Counted from the first letter of the stretch, positions 1 to 8,188 are shown. The stretch is 43,298 nucleotides of DNA from Breznakibacter sp. (GCA_018055415.1 JAGPHP010000004.1:1-43298); one strand, 5' to 3'. Program-made: numbers and translations. The notes: generated from the sequence alone by a model not told the origin.

Positions 1-521
1 CGCTGCTTTTAATCTCTATGGTCGTTTTTTTACTCTGTATGTTGCTTAGTAGTGTTAAGTTGCAAATGGGGTTTGCAATGGGACTTTTTGCCGTGTTTAG
101 TATTATCCGTTACCGCACCGATGCTATTCCAATTAAAGAGATGACTTATCTCTTTGTTGTGATTGGTGTTTCGGTAATAAATGCTCTTTCAAATAAGAAA
201 ATCAGTTATTTAGAGATTGTCTTCTCTAATTTAGTGTTAATAGCTATAATTTATGGTTTAGAGAAGATCTGGTTGTTGCGCCATGAGTCATCTAAACTAA
301 TTATGTATGAGCGCATTGAGTTTATTAAACCTGATAGACGTGCTGACTTGGTTGCTGATTTGGAATCTCGAACCGGTATTAAAATTAATAGGGTAGAGGT
401 TGGTAAAATTGATTTTTTGAAAGATGCCGCTCAATTAATGATTTTCTATTACGAAGATGAAAATAGAATCAGCGTCTTTGATCGAGCAGGAGGAAATGAC
501 CAAGATGGTGATGATGATTAG
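1..521 (+). CDS. DUF4956 membrane protein, 5' end cut by the window
   Basis: The reading frame is already open at base 3 and has no convincing start inside the window, so this is the C-terminal part of a longer gene. What is visible has two or three hydrophobic segments (about the first 25 residues, then two more before residue 90 of the visible part) followed by a soluble tail with the motif YERIEFIKPDRRADLVADLE and an acidic end. This matches the DUF4956 family of inner-membrane proteins as I remember it; members often sit beside polyphosphate polymerase-like (VTC domain) genes, which would be upstream and out of view. Its last bases overlap the next gene, suggesting co-transcription. Biochemical function is unknown. 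Confidence 0.7.
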   Translation, partial: LLLISMVVFLLCMLLSSVKLQMGFAMGLFAVFSIIRYRTDAIPIKEMTYLFVVIGVSVINALSNKKISYLEIVFSNLVLIAIIYGLEKIWLLRHESSKLIMYERIEFIKPDRRADLVADLESRTGIKINRVEVGKIDFLKDAAQLMIFYYEDENRISVFDRAGGNDQDGDDD

Positions 522-1212
522 TAGTTGTTTTTTGACTAAATTCTGGAACTTCTTGAGGTGGTTTGCGCTATTGGCGGTACTGCTTCTGTTTGCATCGGTA
601 ACTACTGCCCAAGAGGAGGATTTTGAGAGTTGGTACTCGATATCTACCTCCCGAAAAGTGGCTTCAAAAATTACGTTGTTGTCTGAGATGGAGCTACGGT
701 TGAACGATAATTCTACGCGTTTCAAAAAATTTCAGATCGATTTTGGGGCTCGTTATAAGTTTAACAAGCACTTCTCTTCCTCTATAAGCTATCGTTACGG
801 ACGCTTTAATTACTATCCATACTATTATGAAAATGAGAATTCTATAAGTATTGATTTAAAGGCTGATACTAAGATTGATCGTTTTGCGGTGAGCTTTAGA
901 ACGCGCTTACAGGAGGTTTTTGTCAATACCGATGGTGTGTTGATCTCCGAATTAATAAGTCGTAATAAAGCGGTTGTGGAGTATGATATCTATCAAAGCC
1001 CTTTTACTCCTTGGGTTAGTTACGAGGTTTTTATCCCTGTTAATTATCTCTCAAGCTCCATTTTTGATAAAACGCGCTTTTTTGCGGGCATTAACTATCT
1101 TTTAAATAAAAATAACGAGATATCGTTGTTTTATGGTGTTCAGCACAATGATACTAAACGTGAAGATAAAATCTCTTATATATTGGGATTGAATTATAGC
1201 ATTAAGTTTTAA
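505..1212 (+). CDS. DUF2490 outer-membrane beta-barrel-like protein
   Basis: This is a 235-residue exported protein. After a hydrophobic signal sequence ending near TTAQ it reads WYSISTSRKVASKITLLSEM and then alternating amphipathic strands, ending in an aromatic residue (NYSIKF), as outer-membrane barrels do. The pattern fits DUF2490. I chose ATG 505 because a good AGGAGG (488-493) lies 11 bases upstream; it is only 2 bases from ATG 496, too close to serve that codon, and ATG 457 would add a charged stretch before the signal. The gene overlaps the DUF4956 stop by 17 bases, so the two are probably translated from one message. Ligand or role is unknown. Confidence 0.7.
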   Translation: MVMMISSCFLTKFWNFLRWFALLAVLLLFASVTTAQEEDFESWYSISTSRKVASKITLLSEMELRLNDNSTRFKKFQIDFGARYKFNKHFSSSISYRYGRFNYYPYYYENENSISIDLKADTKIDRFAVSFRTRLQEVFVNTDGVLISELISRNKAVVEYDIYQSPFTPWVSYEVFIPVNYLSSSIFDKTRFFAGINYLLNKNNEISLFYGVQHNDTKREDKISYILGLNYSIKF

Positions 1213-1425
1213 GAAATCGATAAATATCCTCATTATCCTACTTCTTGAAGTGAGTTTCTTACGCGCTTTGGATTAAAATTCGTGGTGATGAGGTTGCATC
1301 TGAAAGATAATAATTTCTATGTGAGGTGTGTTTTAGCTCCCTTCTGCACACTTAAATTCGCACCTTCCAACCATTTTTGTAGGGATTTAATTGCCGATAT
1401 TCGGCTGTAGATATGGTTTTTTGTC

Positions 1426-1433
1426 TATTTTTG
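1426..1433 (+). promoter_or_regulatory. Bacteroidota -7 element before the leader-like gene
   Basis: TATTTTTG matches the Bacteroidota -7 consensus TAnnTTTG. No clear TTTG is present 19-21 bases upstream. If used, transcription would start near 1440, leaving a leader of only about 10 bases before ATG 1450. The 237-base gap before it holds a possible short hairpin (GTGTG near 1326 with CACAC near 1347) and no riboswitch box I recognise. Confidence 0.4.
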
Positions 1434-1449
1434 ACCCAGTTTTAACGAT

Positions 1450-1773
1450 ATGCGCAAGAATAATTTCAAAGATAGAGGTGCTAGGTGGTTTTCGCAATGG
1501 AGTCGGAAGGCATACGCTATTTTTGCTAGTGTAAACAGGGTGGTGCATATTGGTTGCCTGAGTGCAGATGTGCTACAAATGTCGGTTCTGAAGTCATCGG
1601 GCAGCATACTTGGCAGCATATTCAAGGAGGCAAGCGATGGTGATGATGGTGATTTTGAAGAGGATGATTTAGGCGATGCACTGCTGGCTAATGGCCTGCT
1701 TGCGTTGGTGTTGGTTAATAAAAATGATGTTTATGCGGCTTGTGGCAATGATGCCATAGGTGATTATATATAG
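1450..1773 (+). CDS. Small leader-like protein upstream of bioB
   Basis: This gene encodes 107 residues. The N-terminal half is basic and patterned (WSRKAYAIFASVNRVVHIGC), the middle is an acidic low-complexity stretch (SDGDDGDFEEDDLGD), and the end is short and hydrophobic followed by a polar tail. I recall small Bacteroidota proteins with a W-x-R-K-x-Y-A-x-F-A-S core, but I cannot name a family or function. It lacks a clear signal peptide. It has its own -7 box, ends 7 bases before a strong hairpin with a T-run, and is followed by bioB 72 bases later, with little room for a separate bioB promoter. That arrangement suggests a regulatory leader gene for the biotin operon, though an unrelated small gene is equally possible. 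Confidence 0.5.
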   Translation: MRKNNFKDRGARWFSQWSRKAYAIFASVNRVVHIGCLSADVLQMSVLKSSGSILGSIFKEASDGDDGDFEEDDLGDALLANGLLALVLVNKNDVYAACGNDAIGDYI

Positions 1774-1780
1774 GTTTTAA

Positions 1781-1818
1781 GCCTCTATTTTCGAGATTTC
1801 GAAGATAGAGGCTTTTTT
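1781..1818 (+). terminator. Hairpin with T-run between leader gene and bioB (terminator or attenuator)
   Basis: A 14-bp stem (1781-1794 with 1799-1812, one G-T pair, 4-base loop) is followed by seven T's. By form it is an intrinsic terminator for the gene at 1450-1773. Because bioB starts only 28 bases later, it could act as an attenuator for the biotin operon. Confidence 0.8.
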
Positions 1819-1845
1819 TATGTTAATTTTTAAAAGCTAAATAAG

Positions 1846-2817
1846 ATGAAAAAAGAGGAGTTGATTGCGTTAAGAGATAGAGTGATTGGGGGTTACGAGG
1901 TGACGTTTGAGGAGGCGATGGCATTGTCGCAAACTAGCGAAAAAGAGACGCTTTATCAGATTGCGGGCGATATTAAAAACCTCTTTATGGGTAATACCAT
2001 TGAGATGTGTTCCATCATTAATGCGCGCTCGGGTAAGTGCACGGCCGACTGTAGCTGGTGTGCGCAATCGGCACATTTTAGAACCAAGGTGGAGACTTAT
2101 GATTTTATCGATCCTAAAGAGGCTTATGCTCAAGCTAAGGAGAATGCGGGATTTGGTGTGGCAAAATTCTCGCTGGTTACAAGCGGTTTGCGCTTGTCTA
2201 ATAACGATCTAACTAAAGCGCTATCTATTTATAAAAATATTAAAGAGACTACCGATATTAAACTTTGTGCATCGATGGGATTGATGTATAAGGAGCAACT
2301 TCAACAGCTTAAAGATGTGGGCGTTGAGCATTATCACTGTAATTTGGAGACGGCACCTTCACATTTTGAGAATCTTGTAAAAACGCACACCATGGAAGAT
2401 AAAATTCAAACCATTGGTTGGGCAAAAGAGGTCGGTTTATCAATCTGTTCGGGGGGAATTATTGGCATGGGCGAAAATATGCAACAGCGTATTGAATTGG
2501 CCATGGAACTTCGTAAAATTGGAGCGCACTCTATTCCTATTAACTTATTACAAGCTATTGAGGGTACGCCACTTGAGGGGCAAAAGCCATTGGAAGATGA
2601 AGAGGTATTGGTGTCGTTTGCCCTTTTCCGTATCATCAACCCTAAAGCACAAATTCGCTTTGCTGGCGGACGTAGTTCTATTGCCCATCTGCAAAAGAAA
2701 GCTTTGGCATCTGGCATTAGCGCTGCATTGGTTGGCAATTTATTAACCACCGTAGGAACAACGGTTGAAGAGGATTTGAAACTCTTTGAAGAGATGAATT
2801 TAGAGGTGGTGAGATAA
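1846..2817 (+). CDS. bioB: Biotin synthase
   Basis: BioB is a radical SAM enzyme that inserts sulfur into dethiobiotin, the last step of biotin synthesis. The 323-residue length is normal. The radical SAM cysteines appear as CTADCSWC (C65, C69, C72), preceded by MCSIINARSG as in known BioB proteins, and the family signatures YHCNLETAP and FAGGRSS are present; the latter contains the arginine that helps bind the [2Fe-2S] cluster. It opens the biotin cluster but is separated from bioA by 276 bases holding two REP-like palindromes, so it may be expressed somewhat apart from bioAFGCD. The upstream hairpin may control it. Nothing looks damaged. Confidence 0.97.
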   Translation: MKKEELIALRDRVIGGYEVTFEEAMALSQTSEKETLYQIAGDIKNLFMGNTIEMCSIINARSGKCTADCSWCAQSAHFRTKVETYDFIDPKEAYAQAKENAGFGVAKFSLVTSGLRLSNNDLTKALSIYKNIKETTDIKLCASMGLMYKEQLQQLKDVGVEHYHCNLETAPSHFENLVKTHTMEDKIQTIGWAKEVGLSICSGGIIGMGENMQQRIELAMELRKIGAHSIPINLLQAIEGTPLEGQKPLEDEEVLVSFALFRIINPKAQIRFAGGRSSIAHLQKKALASGISAALVGNLLTTVGTTVEEDLKLFEEMNLEVVR

Positions 2818-2824
2818 AAGATTG

Positions 2825-2915
2825 TCTCGCAAAGACGCCAAGCCGCAAAGAGAGAAGGTTCAAGATGTGCAAAGGCTTATGTAATAACACTTTGCGTCTT
2901 AGCGCCTTTGCGAGA
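2825..2915. repeat. REP-like inverted repeat, CGCAAAGACGC type
   Basis: The two 26-base arms (2825-2850 and 2890-2915) are 23/26 complementary, centred on TCTCGCAAAG and CTTTGCGAGA, with a 39-base spacer and a T-run after the right arm. Interspersed repeats of this CTCGCAAAGACGC type are common between genes in Bacteroidota, as I remember. It may fold as an RNA hairpin after bioB and act as a terminator or mRNA stabiliser. Confidence 0.75.
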
Positions 2916-2986
2916 GATTTTTTTTGACATCCTTACGACGAACGAAATTGACACATTAAAAAAATGATTTGACATTTGTCCAATTT

Positions 2987-3077
2987 GACCTCCCCCAACC
3001 CCTCCAAGGGAGGGGAGTGAAGTAATTGCATCCAAGTTCTTCCTTGTCCCCCTCCTTTGGAGGGGCTAGGGGAGGTC
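2987..3077. repeat. REP-like inverted repeat, GACCTCCCC...GGGGAGGTC type
   Basis: The 29-base arms (2987-3015 and 3049-3077) are 26/29 complementary, each starting or ending with GACCTCCCC/GGGGAGGTC and containing an inner CCCCTCC...GGAGGGG palindrome. The G/C-rich content contrasts with the AT-rich surroundings. Interspersed elements of this type are familiar from Bacteroidota genomes. It ends 16 bases before bioA ATG, so the stem could affect bioA translation. Confidence 0.75.
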
Positions 3078-3093
3078 TAAAATAAAAAGCAAA

Positions 3094-4374
3094 ATGAACA
3101 CCCAGCAACTTTTACAATTTGATCGCGAACATCTTTGGCATCCCTACACCTCCACCACTAATCCGCTGCCTGTCTATTTGGTTGAGTCGGCAAAGGGGGT
3201 TTATCTTAAACGCCCTAATGGTGAGGAGATGATTGATGGCATGGCGTCGTGGTGGTCTGCCATACACGGTTATCGTCATGAGGCTATCGATGCGGCTATT
3301 AAGCATCAAGTTGATACCATGTCGCACGTTATGTTTGGTGGCATTACCCATGAACCTGCTGTTGAGTTGGCGCAAAAACTTATTTCGATTACGCCCGAGC
3401 CTTTACAAAAGCTCTTCTTGTGCGATTCGGGCTCGGTGGCAGTGGAGGTTTCTATGAAGATGGCCATTCAATATTGGCACTCTAAAGATAAGCCTCAAAA
3501 GAATCGTTTTTTAACGCTTCGCTCCGGTTATCATGGCGATACGTGGCACGCCATGTCGGTTTGCGACCCCGATACGGGTATGCACTCGCTTTTTAGCGGT
3601 ACGTTGCCTTTGCAGTTTCATGTTGCATCGCCAAAAGTGAGGTTCGATGAGGAGTGGGATGGCAACGATATCGTGGAGATGGAGCACTGTTTGGAGCTTA
3701 ACCATGCGCAAATTGCGGCGGTCATTTTGGAACCCATCATTCAAGGTGCAGGGGGTATGAAATTCTACTCGCCTCGTTATTTGCAGGAGGTAAGGCGTTT
3801 GTGCGACCACTATGGAGTACTTCTAATAGCCGATGAGATTGCGACAGGTTTTGGCCGTAGCGGTAAAATTTTTGCGTGCGAGTGGGCTAATGTTGTTCCC
3901 GATATTCTCTGTCTGGGTAAAGCGCTAACTGGTGGATACATGACCCTTGCGGCTGTGCTTACAACCAACGAGGTGGCTACAACGATATCAAACGGAAGCG
4001 CTGGCGTTTTTATGCATGGCCCAACCTTTATGGGGAATCCGCTAGCGTGTGCGGCTGCCAATGCATCGCTCGATTTGATCATGAACAATTTACCTCTACC
4101 TCGCATCGCCTCCATGGAAGCTCAAATGAGAGTGGAGCTTTCTAAAGCTAAAGGGGCTAAAGGGGTTGCAGATGTGCGTGTGCTTGGTGCCGTGGGGGTA
4201 ATTGAGACTCAAAAGCCTGTGGATATGGCTTGTTTACAATCGTTTTTTGTAGAGCAAGGGGTTTGGCTTCGTCCATTTGGGCGACTCATCTACACCACGC
4301 CGCCTTATATCATAACGTCCGATGAACTCACTCGAGTGACAAATACTATGATCAAAGCATTATCTCACCTATAA
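3094..4374 (+). CDS. bioA: Adenosylmethionine-8-amino-7-oxononanoate aminotransferase
   Basis: BioA transfers an amino group from S-adenosylmethionine to KAPA (8-amino-7-oxononanoate), giving DAPA. The 426-residue protein is a class III PLP aminotransferase. It has the BioA N-terminus HLWHPYTST, the substrate-site motif DGMASWWSAIHGY, LIADEIATGFGRSGK with the PLP-ring Asp, and the Schiff-base lysine K276 in LGKALTGGY. The C-terminal RPFGRLIYTTPPYI is also typical. It is followed after 6 bases by bioF, so the two are surely co-transcribed. The upstream gap contains REP-like repeats and no promoter I can recognise. Confidence 0.97.
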   Translation: MNTQQLLQFDREHLWHPYTSTTNPLPVYLVESAKGVYLKRPNGEEMIDGMASWWSAIHGYRHEAIDAAIKHQVDTMSHVMFGGITHEPAVELAQKLISITPEPLQKLFLCDSGSVAVEVSMKMAIQYWHSKDKPQKNRFLTLRSGYHGDTWHAMSVCDPDTGMHSLFSGTLPLQFHVASPKVRFDEEWDGNDIVEMEHCLELNHAQIAAVILEPIIQGAGGMKFYSPRYLQEVRRLCDHYGVLLIADEIATGFGRSGKIFACEWANVVPDILCLGKALTGGYMTLAAVLTTNEVATTISNGSAGVFMHGPTFMGNPLACAAANASLDLIMNNLPLPRIASMEAQMRVELSKAKGAKGVADVRVLGAVGVIETQKPVDMACLQSFFVEQGVWLRPFGRLIYTTPPYIITSDELTRVTNTMIKALSHL

Positions 4375-4380
4375 ATTGCC

Positions 4381-5529
4381 ATGAACCATTTACAGACAAA
4401 ACTAGAGGCGCTTAAACAGGAGGGACAATACCGTCAACTGCGATCGATTACCAATGAGGGACGATTTCTGCATTACGAGGGGTGGCGCTATCTGAATGTT
4501 ACCTCAAACGACTACCTCGGCATCTCTTCAAATACCATTTTGCAGGAGCTCTTTTTTGAGCAGATGGAGAGTGAACGCTCTCATCTCTTGGGCTCTACAT
4601 CGTCTCGCTTACTTACGGGTAACTTCAATGCATTCAGTCAATTGGAGTGTCAGATGGCAACTCTCTTTAATCGCGAGGCTTGCTTGGTTTTTAACTCGGG
4701 TTATCACGCCAACTTGGGCATCTTACCCGCTTTGGCTGGCAAAAGGGATTTGGTTATTGCCGATAAGTTTGTTCATGCTAGTATTATTGATGGTATGCGG
4801 CTGTGCGAGTCAAAATTCGAACGTTATCAGCATAATAATTTGGACCATTTAGAGCAGATTCTCGAACGAAACAGAGCGCTCTACGAAAATATTTATATTG
4901 TTACCGAATCGGTTTTTAGTATGGATGGCGATTGCGCCGATTTGGTAGCCTTGTCTGATTTAAAGGAGCGTTACGGTGCTTTTTTATATGTTGATGAGGC
5001 GCATGCCTTTGGAGTTTACGGCAATAGTGGCTTTGGGCTCTGCGAAGCAACCAACACCACTCACCGCATCGATTTGATTGTGGGAACTTTCGGAAAAGCG
5101 ATCTCGTCGCAAGGCGCTTATCTGGTATGCGATGCGGTGGTAAAAGAGTACCTGATAAACACCATGCGTCCTCTAATATTCTCCACAGCCATAGCGCCAA
5201 TCAATGTTTTTTGGAGCAGTTTTGTGGTGGAGCGATTAGCTCAATTTACCCAAGAGCGCCAGAGATTAATTGAAATGAGCAATCTTTTTAGAGATGGTTT
5301 AAAGGAGCGAGGTTTTATTACCAAAGGCTCCTCACAAATTGTACCCCTCATCTGTGGTGAAAATAGTAAAGCTGTTGAACTGTCCGAAAAGATTAAAGAT
5401 CAAGGTTTTTGGGCACTCCCAGTCCGTTATCCAACCGTTCCAAAGGGAGAAGCACGAATTCGATTTTCTTTGCGTCCTGACATTACAAACGACGAGGTTG
5501 ACGCCTTGTTAAAAGCTATTGAAATATGA
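4381..5529 (+). CDS. bioF: 8-amino-7-oxononanoate synthase
   Basis: BioF condenses pimeloyl-thioester with L-alanine to give KAPA, using PLP. The 382-residue protein belongs to the alpha-oxoamine synthase family. It shows GSTSSRLLTGN near residue 75, DEAHAFGVYG with the PLP Asp and His, and TFGKAISSQGAY with the Schiff-base lysine K239, close to K236 in E. coli BioF. Its stop overlaps the bioG start as ATGA, indicating translational coupling. Among related synthases, the bio gene neighbours make BioF the secure choice. Confidence 0.95.
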   Translation: MNHLQTKLEALKQEGQYRQLRSITNEGRFLHYEGWRYLNVTSNDYLGISSNTILQELFFEQMESERSHLLGSTSSRLLTGNFNAFSQLECQMATLFNREACLVFNSGYHANLGILPALAGKRDLVIADKFVHASIIDGMRLCESKFERYQHNNLDHLEQILERNRALYENIYIVTESVFSMDGDCADLVALSDLKERYGAFLYVDEAHAFGVYGNSGFGLCEATNTTHRIDLIVGTFGKAISSQGAYLVCDAVVKEYLINTMRPLIFSTAIAPINVFWSSFVVERLAQFTQERQRLIEMSNLFRDGLKERGFITKGSSQIVPLICGENSKAVELSEKIKDQGFWALPVRYPTVPKGEARIRFSLRPDITNDEVDALLKAIEI

Positions 5530-6176
5530 TTGTAGCCGATTTAATAGATAACAAGAGCAAGTCGCTTATCCTCTTTTTTGCTGGCTGGGGATACGATGAG
5601 GCGTGCGTAGTGCATCTAAAAAGCTCAACGCACGATGTTAAGGTGTTGTATGATTTTGCCGAGTTGCAGCCCTTTGATCTCTCTCTCTTAGATGGATATG
5701 ATGATATAACCGTGGTGGCGTGGTCGTTTGGTGTTTGGAGTGCCAATGAGCTGCTTCAAGGAGTTGAAAATAGGATAAATAGAGCTATTGCAATTAATGG
5801 AACTCTTATGCCTATCGATGATTTGAATGGTATCCCTGAGGGCATTTTTTACGCTACACTCTCATCGCTTACCGAAGCATCTGCCAAGAAATTTCAGATG
5901 AGAGTGATGGGAGGAGTGGCCAATTATAATCAAAACATTAAATATCTGCCCAGGCGCTCTTTCGACAATCAAAAGTCTGAATTGATTTGGTTCTCAGAGC
6001 AGATGGTTAAACCTTTGAAAGGAAATTTGTTGTGGAATAGGGCTCTTTGCGGAACAAAAGATGCCATTTTTCCGTTTTGTAATCAGAGTAACTTTTGGGG
6101 AGATAAGTGCGAATCAATAGATGCACCCCATTTTTTATTCGAAAAATTTGAGTTTTGGAACGATTTGATAAATTAG
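5526..6176 (+). CDS. bioG: Pimeloyl-ACP methyl ester esterase, BioG type (DUF452)
   Basis: BioG is an alpha/beta hydrolase that removes the methyl group from pimeloyl-ACP methyl ester, ending the pimelate branch started by BioC. The 216-residue protein has the family opening LFFAGWGYDE, the nucleophile serine S67 in AWSFGVW (a G-x-S-x-G variant with Ala in place of the first Gly), a likely Asp in TKDAIFPF, and the His in DAPHFLF near the C-terminus. It fills the slot taken by BioH in E. coli. It overlaps bioF by 4 bases and is followed 8 bases later by bioC, its pathway partner. Confidence 0.9.
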   Translation: MIVADLIDNKSKSLILFFAGWGYDEACVVHLKSSTHDVKVLYDFAELQPFDLSLLDGYDDITVVAWSFGVWSANELLQGVENRINRAIAINGTLMPIDDLNGIPEGIFYATLSSLTEASAKKFQMRVMGGVANYNQNIKYLPRRSFDNQKSELIWFSEQMVKPLKGNLLWNRALCGTKDAIFPFCNQSNFWGDKCESIDAPHFLFEKFEFWNDLIN

Positions 6177-6184
6177 ATACAGAA

Positions 6185-6940
6185 ATGGTTAAAGAGTTAA
6201 TAATTAGGGGTTTTGCTCGTTCGCTGGGAACCTATTCCGATAGTGCAACCATACAGCGTCATGTGAGCGAAAAGTTGGCCTCGTTGGTGTTACGCTACAA
6301 AACGGGTTTGCCCTACGATATTCTGGAACTTGGCTGTGGAACTGGCTTTTTAACCGAAAACCTCCTCGATGCTTTCCCCAATGCCAATTGGACAATCAAC
6401 GATATTAATTCGGATGTTAAGGAGTCTATTGGCATGCTTTTTCAAGAGAAATCGTTTGCCAAACCGCTTTATGTCTTCGACGATGCGGAGAAGATTCCAT
6501 TCGACTCAAACTACGATCTAATCATCTCATCGGCTTGCATTCAGTGGTTTTCGAACTTGCCGCTCTTCTTAAATGCAATATCTAACAAGCTAAATGCGAA
6601 TGGTTTATTGGCATTTAGTACCTTCGGAAGTCAAAATTTAACCGAGATAAAAATGATTTCGGGCAAAGGGTTAAACTATTACACGTTAGATGATTATACC
6701 TCTTTTTTGAGTGATAAGTATGAGATTCTCTACTGCTCGGAGGATATTGTAAATCTCTATTTTGATGATCCTTACGATGTATTAAAACATATCAAATCTA
6801 CGGGGGTCAATGGCGCTTTTCGTCAACACTGGACAAAATCTAATCTAGCGGAGTTTATGAACAATTACAAACAGTTTCAAACACCAAAAGGATACACGCT
6901 CACTTATCATCCCATCTATTTTATTTGCAAGCCTAAATGA
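6185..6940 (+). CDS. bioC: Malonyl-ACP O-methyltransferase
   Basis: BioC methylates the free carboxyl of malonyl-ACP so that fatty acid synthesis can extend it to the pimeloyl ester. The 251-residue protein is a class I SAM methyltransferase with motif I ILELGCGTGFLTENL, an acidic residue in WTINDIN, and SSACIQWF typical of BioC. I chose ATG 6185, just after the bioG stop; an in-frame TTG at 6155 would overlap bioG by 22 bases and lacks the usual start of the family (RGFARSLGTYSDSA here). The stop overlaps bioD ATG as ATGA. Confidence 0.93.
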   Translation: MVKELIIRGFARSLGTYSDSATIQRHVSEKLASLVLRYKTGLPYDILELGCGTGFLTENLLDAFPNANWTINDINSDVKESIGMLFQEKSFAKPLYVFDDAEKIPFDSNYDLIISSACIQWFSNLPLFLNAISNKLNANGLLAFSTFGSQNLTEIKMISGKGLNYYTLDDYTSFLSDKYEILYCSEDIVNLYFDDPYDVLKHIKSTGVNGAFRQHWTKSNLAEFMNNYKQFQTPKGYTLTYHPIYFICKPK

Positions 6941-7587
6941 TTGACTTAAAGAATCCGATCTATTTTGTTTCAGGAATTGATACGGGCGTTGGAAAAACGG
7001 TTATAACTGGACTTTTAGCCAAGCATCTCAAATTGCGCGGTGTTAATGTTATTACTCAAAAAATTGCCCAAACGGGTTGCCAAGGCATCTCTGAAGATAT
7101 TTTGGAACATCGTCGTATTGCCGAAATGGCGCTTTTGGAGTGCGATAGAGATTTTACAACCTGTTGCTATGTGTTTGATTTTCCGGCATCTCCACATCTG
7201 TCGGCTGAGCTGGAGGGTAAAAGTATCGACTGCTCTAAAATTACGGACAATAGCGAATATCTCAAATCTAAATTTGATACCGTTCTGCTCGAAGGAGCTG
7301 GTGGCTTAATGGTTCCTATAACACGAAGGTACACAACGTTGGATTACATTGCAGATCAAAAGCTTCCGCTAATTTTGGTTACAACGCCAAAACTCGGCAG
7401 CATCAACCATACGCTCATGTCACTCGAACTTTGTTTATTACGAGGGGTAGAAGTTACCGCTTTGGTTTATAACGATTACATTGAATCGCCAAAAGTGATC
7501 ACCGATGATTCGAAAATGATATTCAGAGAATTTCTATCAAAGAGATCACCAAATACGACATTTTTTGAGGTTTGTGAGTTGTATTAA
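6937..7587 (+). CDS. bioD: Dethiobiotin synthetase
   Basis: BioD carboxylates DAPA with ATP to close the ureido ring of dethiobiotin, the substrate of BioB. The 216-residue protein opens with FVSGIDTGVGKT, the P-loop at about residues 13-21, has the substrate lysine in QKIAQTGC, and LLEGAGGLMVPI in the middle, all BioD signatures. It is the last gene of the operon and overlaps bioC by 4 bases. No hairpin terminator directly follows its stop; the structured MITE-like element 10 bases downstream may supply the transcript end. Confidence 0.95.
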   Translation: MIDLKNPIYFVSGIDTGVGKTVITGLLAKHLKLRGVNVITQKIAQTGCQGISEDILEHRRIAEMALLECDRDFTTCCYVFDFPASPHLSAELEGKSIDCSKITDNSEYLKSKFDTVLLEGAGGLMVPITRRYTTLDYIADQKLPLILVTTPKLGSINHTLMSLELCLLRGVEVTALVYNDYIESPKVITDDSKMIFREFLSKRSPNTTFFEVCELY

Positions 7588-7597
7588 TTTTATGTAA

Positions 7598-8016
7598 GGG
7601 CTGCTGGAAATCAATCAAAGTATTTAATGTCAATATTATGCAAGTTGCAAAACGTATTAAACTGCAAGGTAATTTGCAAAATATCTCAAAATGTCTTGCA
7701 TTAACAAATCTAAAAGTGTCTGCGAGTTCAACCGCCTTCGTCAAAATGCGTCAAGAAAAATCAGGCTATTGCCGTAAAAGTCAGTGTTGTTTGAGCGCAG
7801 CGAGTTTTACTGACTTTAGGCAATAGCCTGATTTTTTAGCATTTTGGCGTAAGCGGCGGCTTTTTTTGTTTACTTTTTGCAGCTGAAGGCAATTCCGTAG
7901 CTCTGCTACGTGATCACAGGCACTAGAAATAGACAATTCGCCTGTAAAAAGTAAAAGCCGTGCGGCTCGAGCACAAATAGAATCATAAAATACCAATTTA
8001 GTTTTTCAGCAGACCC
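7598..8016. mobile_element. MITE-like non-autonomous element with nested inverted repeats
   Basis: The ends GGGCTGCTGGAAA (from 7598) and TTTTTCAGCAGACCC (to 8016) are imperfect inverted repeats. Inside are an 18-bp perfect inverted repeat (7756-7773 with 7819-7836, centred on CAGGCTATTGCC) extended by flanking matches, a second pair (around 7855-7884 with 7945-7965) and a short hairpin near 7897. No transposase fits in the roughly 420 bases; open frames here are translations of the repeat. Flanks TATGTAA and TATAAAG are similar but not an exact target duplication. The ends resemble some transposase-bearing elements of Bacteroidota, by memory only. From 8017 to 8188 I see only AT-rich sequence. 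Confidence 0.6.
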
Positions 8017-8188
8017 TATAAAGAGATGTTCATTTATGGCGTCTCATAAATTCAGATTATTAATTCTCTCAATTTAAAATCGACAATTCATTTATCTAAT
8101 TTTGTTGATAATAATATAATACCATACTTTCACTTGCAATCAAAATTCTTCCTATATTTATTCTTTTAACCCTTTAAATATTTGAACT

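Noticed and set aside
1213..1449. Possible riboswitch before the leader-like gene
   Set aside because: A GTGTG/CACAC hairpin is present, but I find no B12, TPP or other known box, and the likely transcription start near 1440 is downstream of it.
3511..4115. Long open frames on the minus strand opposite bioA, and similar ones opposite bioB, bioF and others
   Set aside because: They are shadows of strongly conserved genes; their translations show no motifs and odd composition.
6155..6184. TTG start for bioC that overlaps bioG
   Set aside because: ATG 6185 gives the family N-terminus and lies right after the bioG stop.
7638..7996. Open frames of 60-70 codons on both strands inside the MITE-like element
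   Set aside because: They share text such as KSGYC because they translate the two arms of one inverted repeat; no protein-like conservation is apparent.
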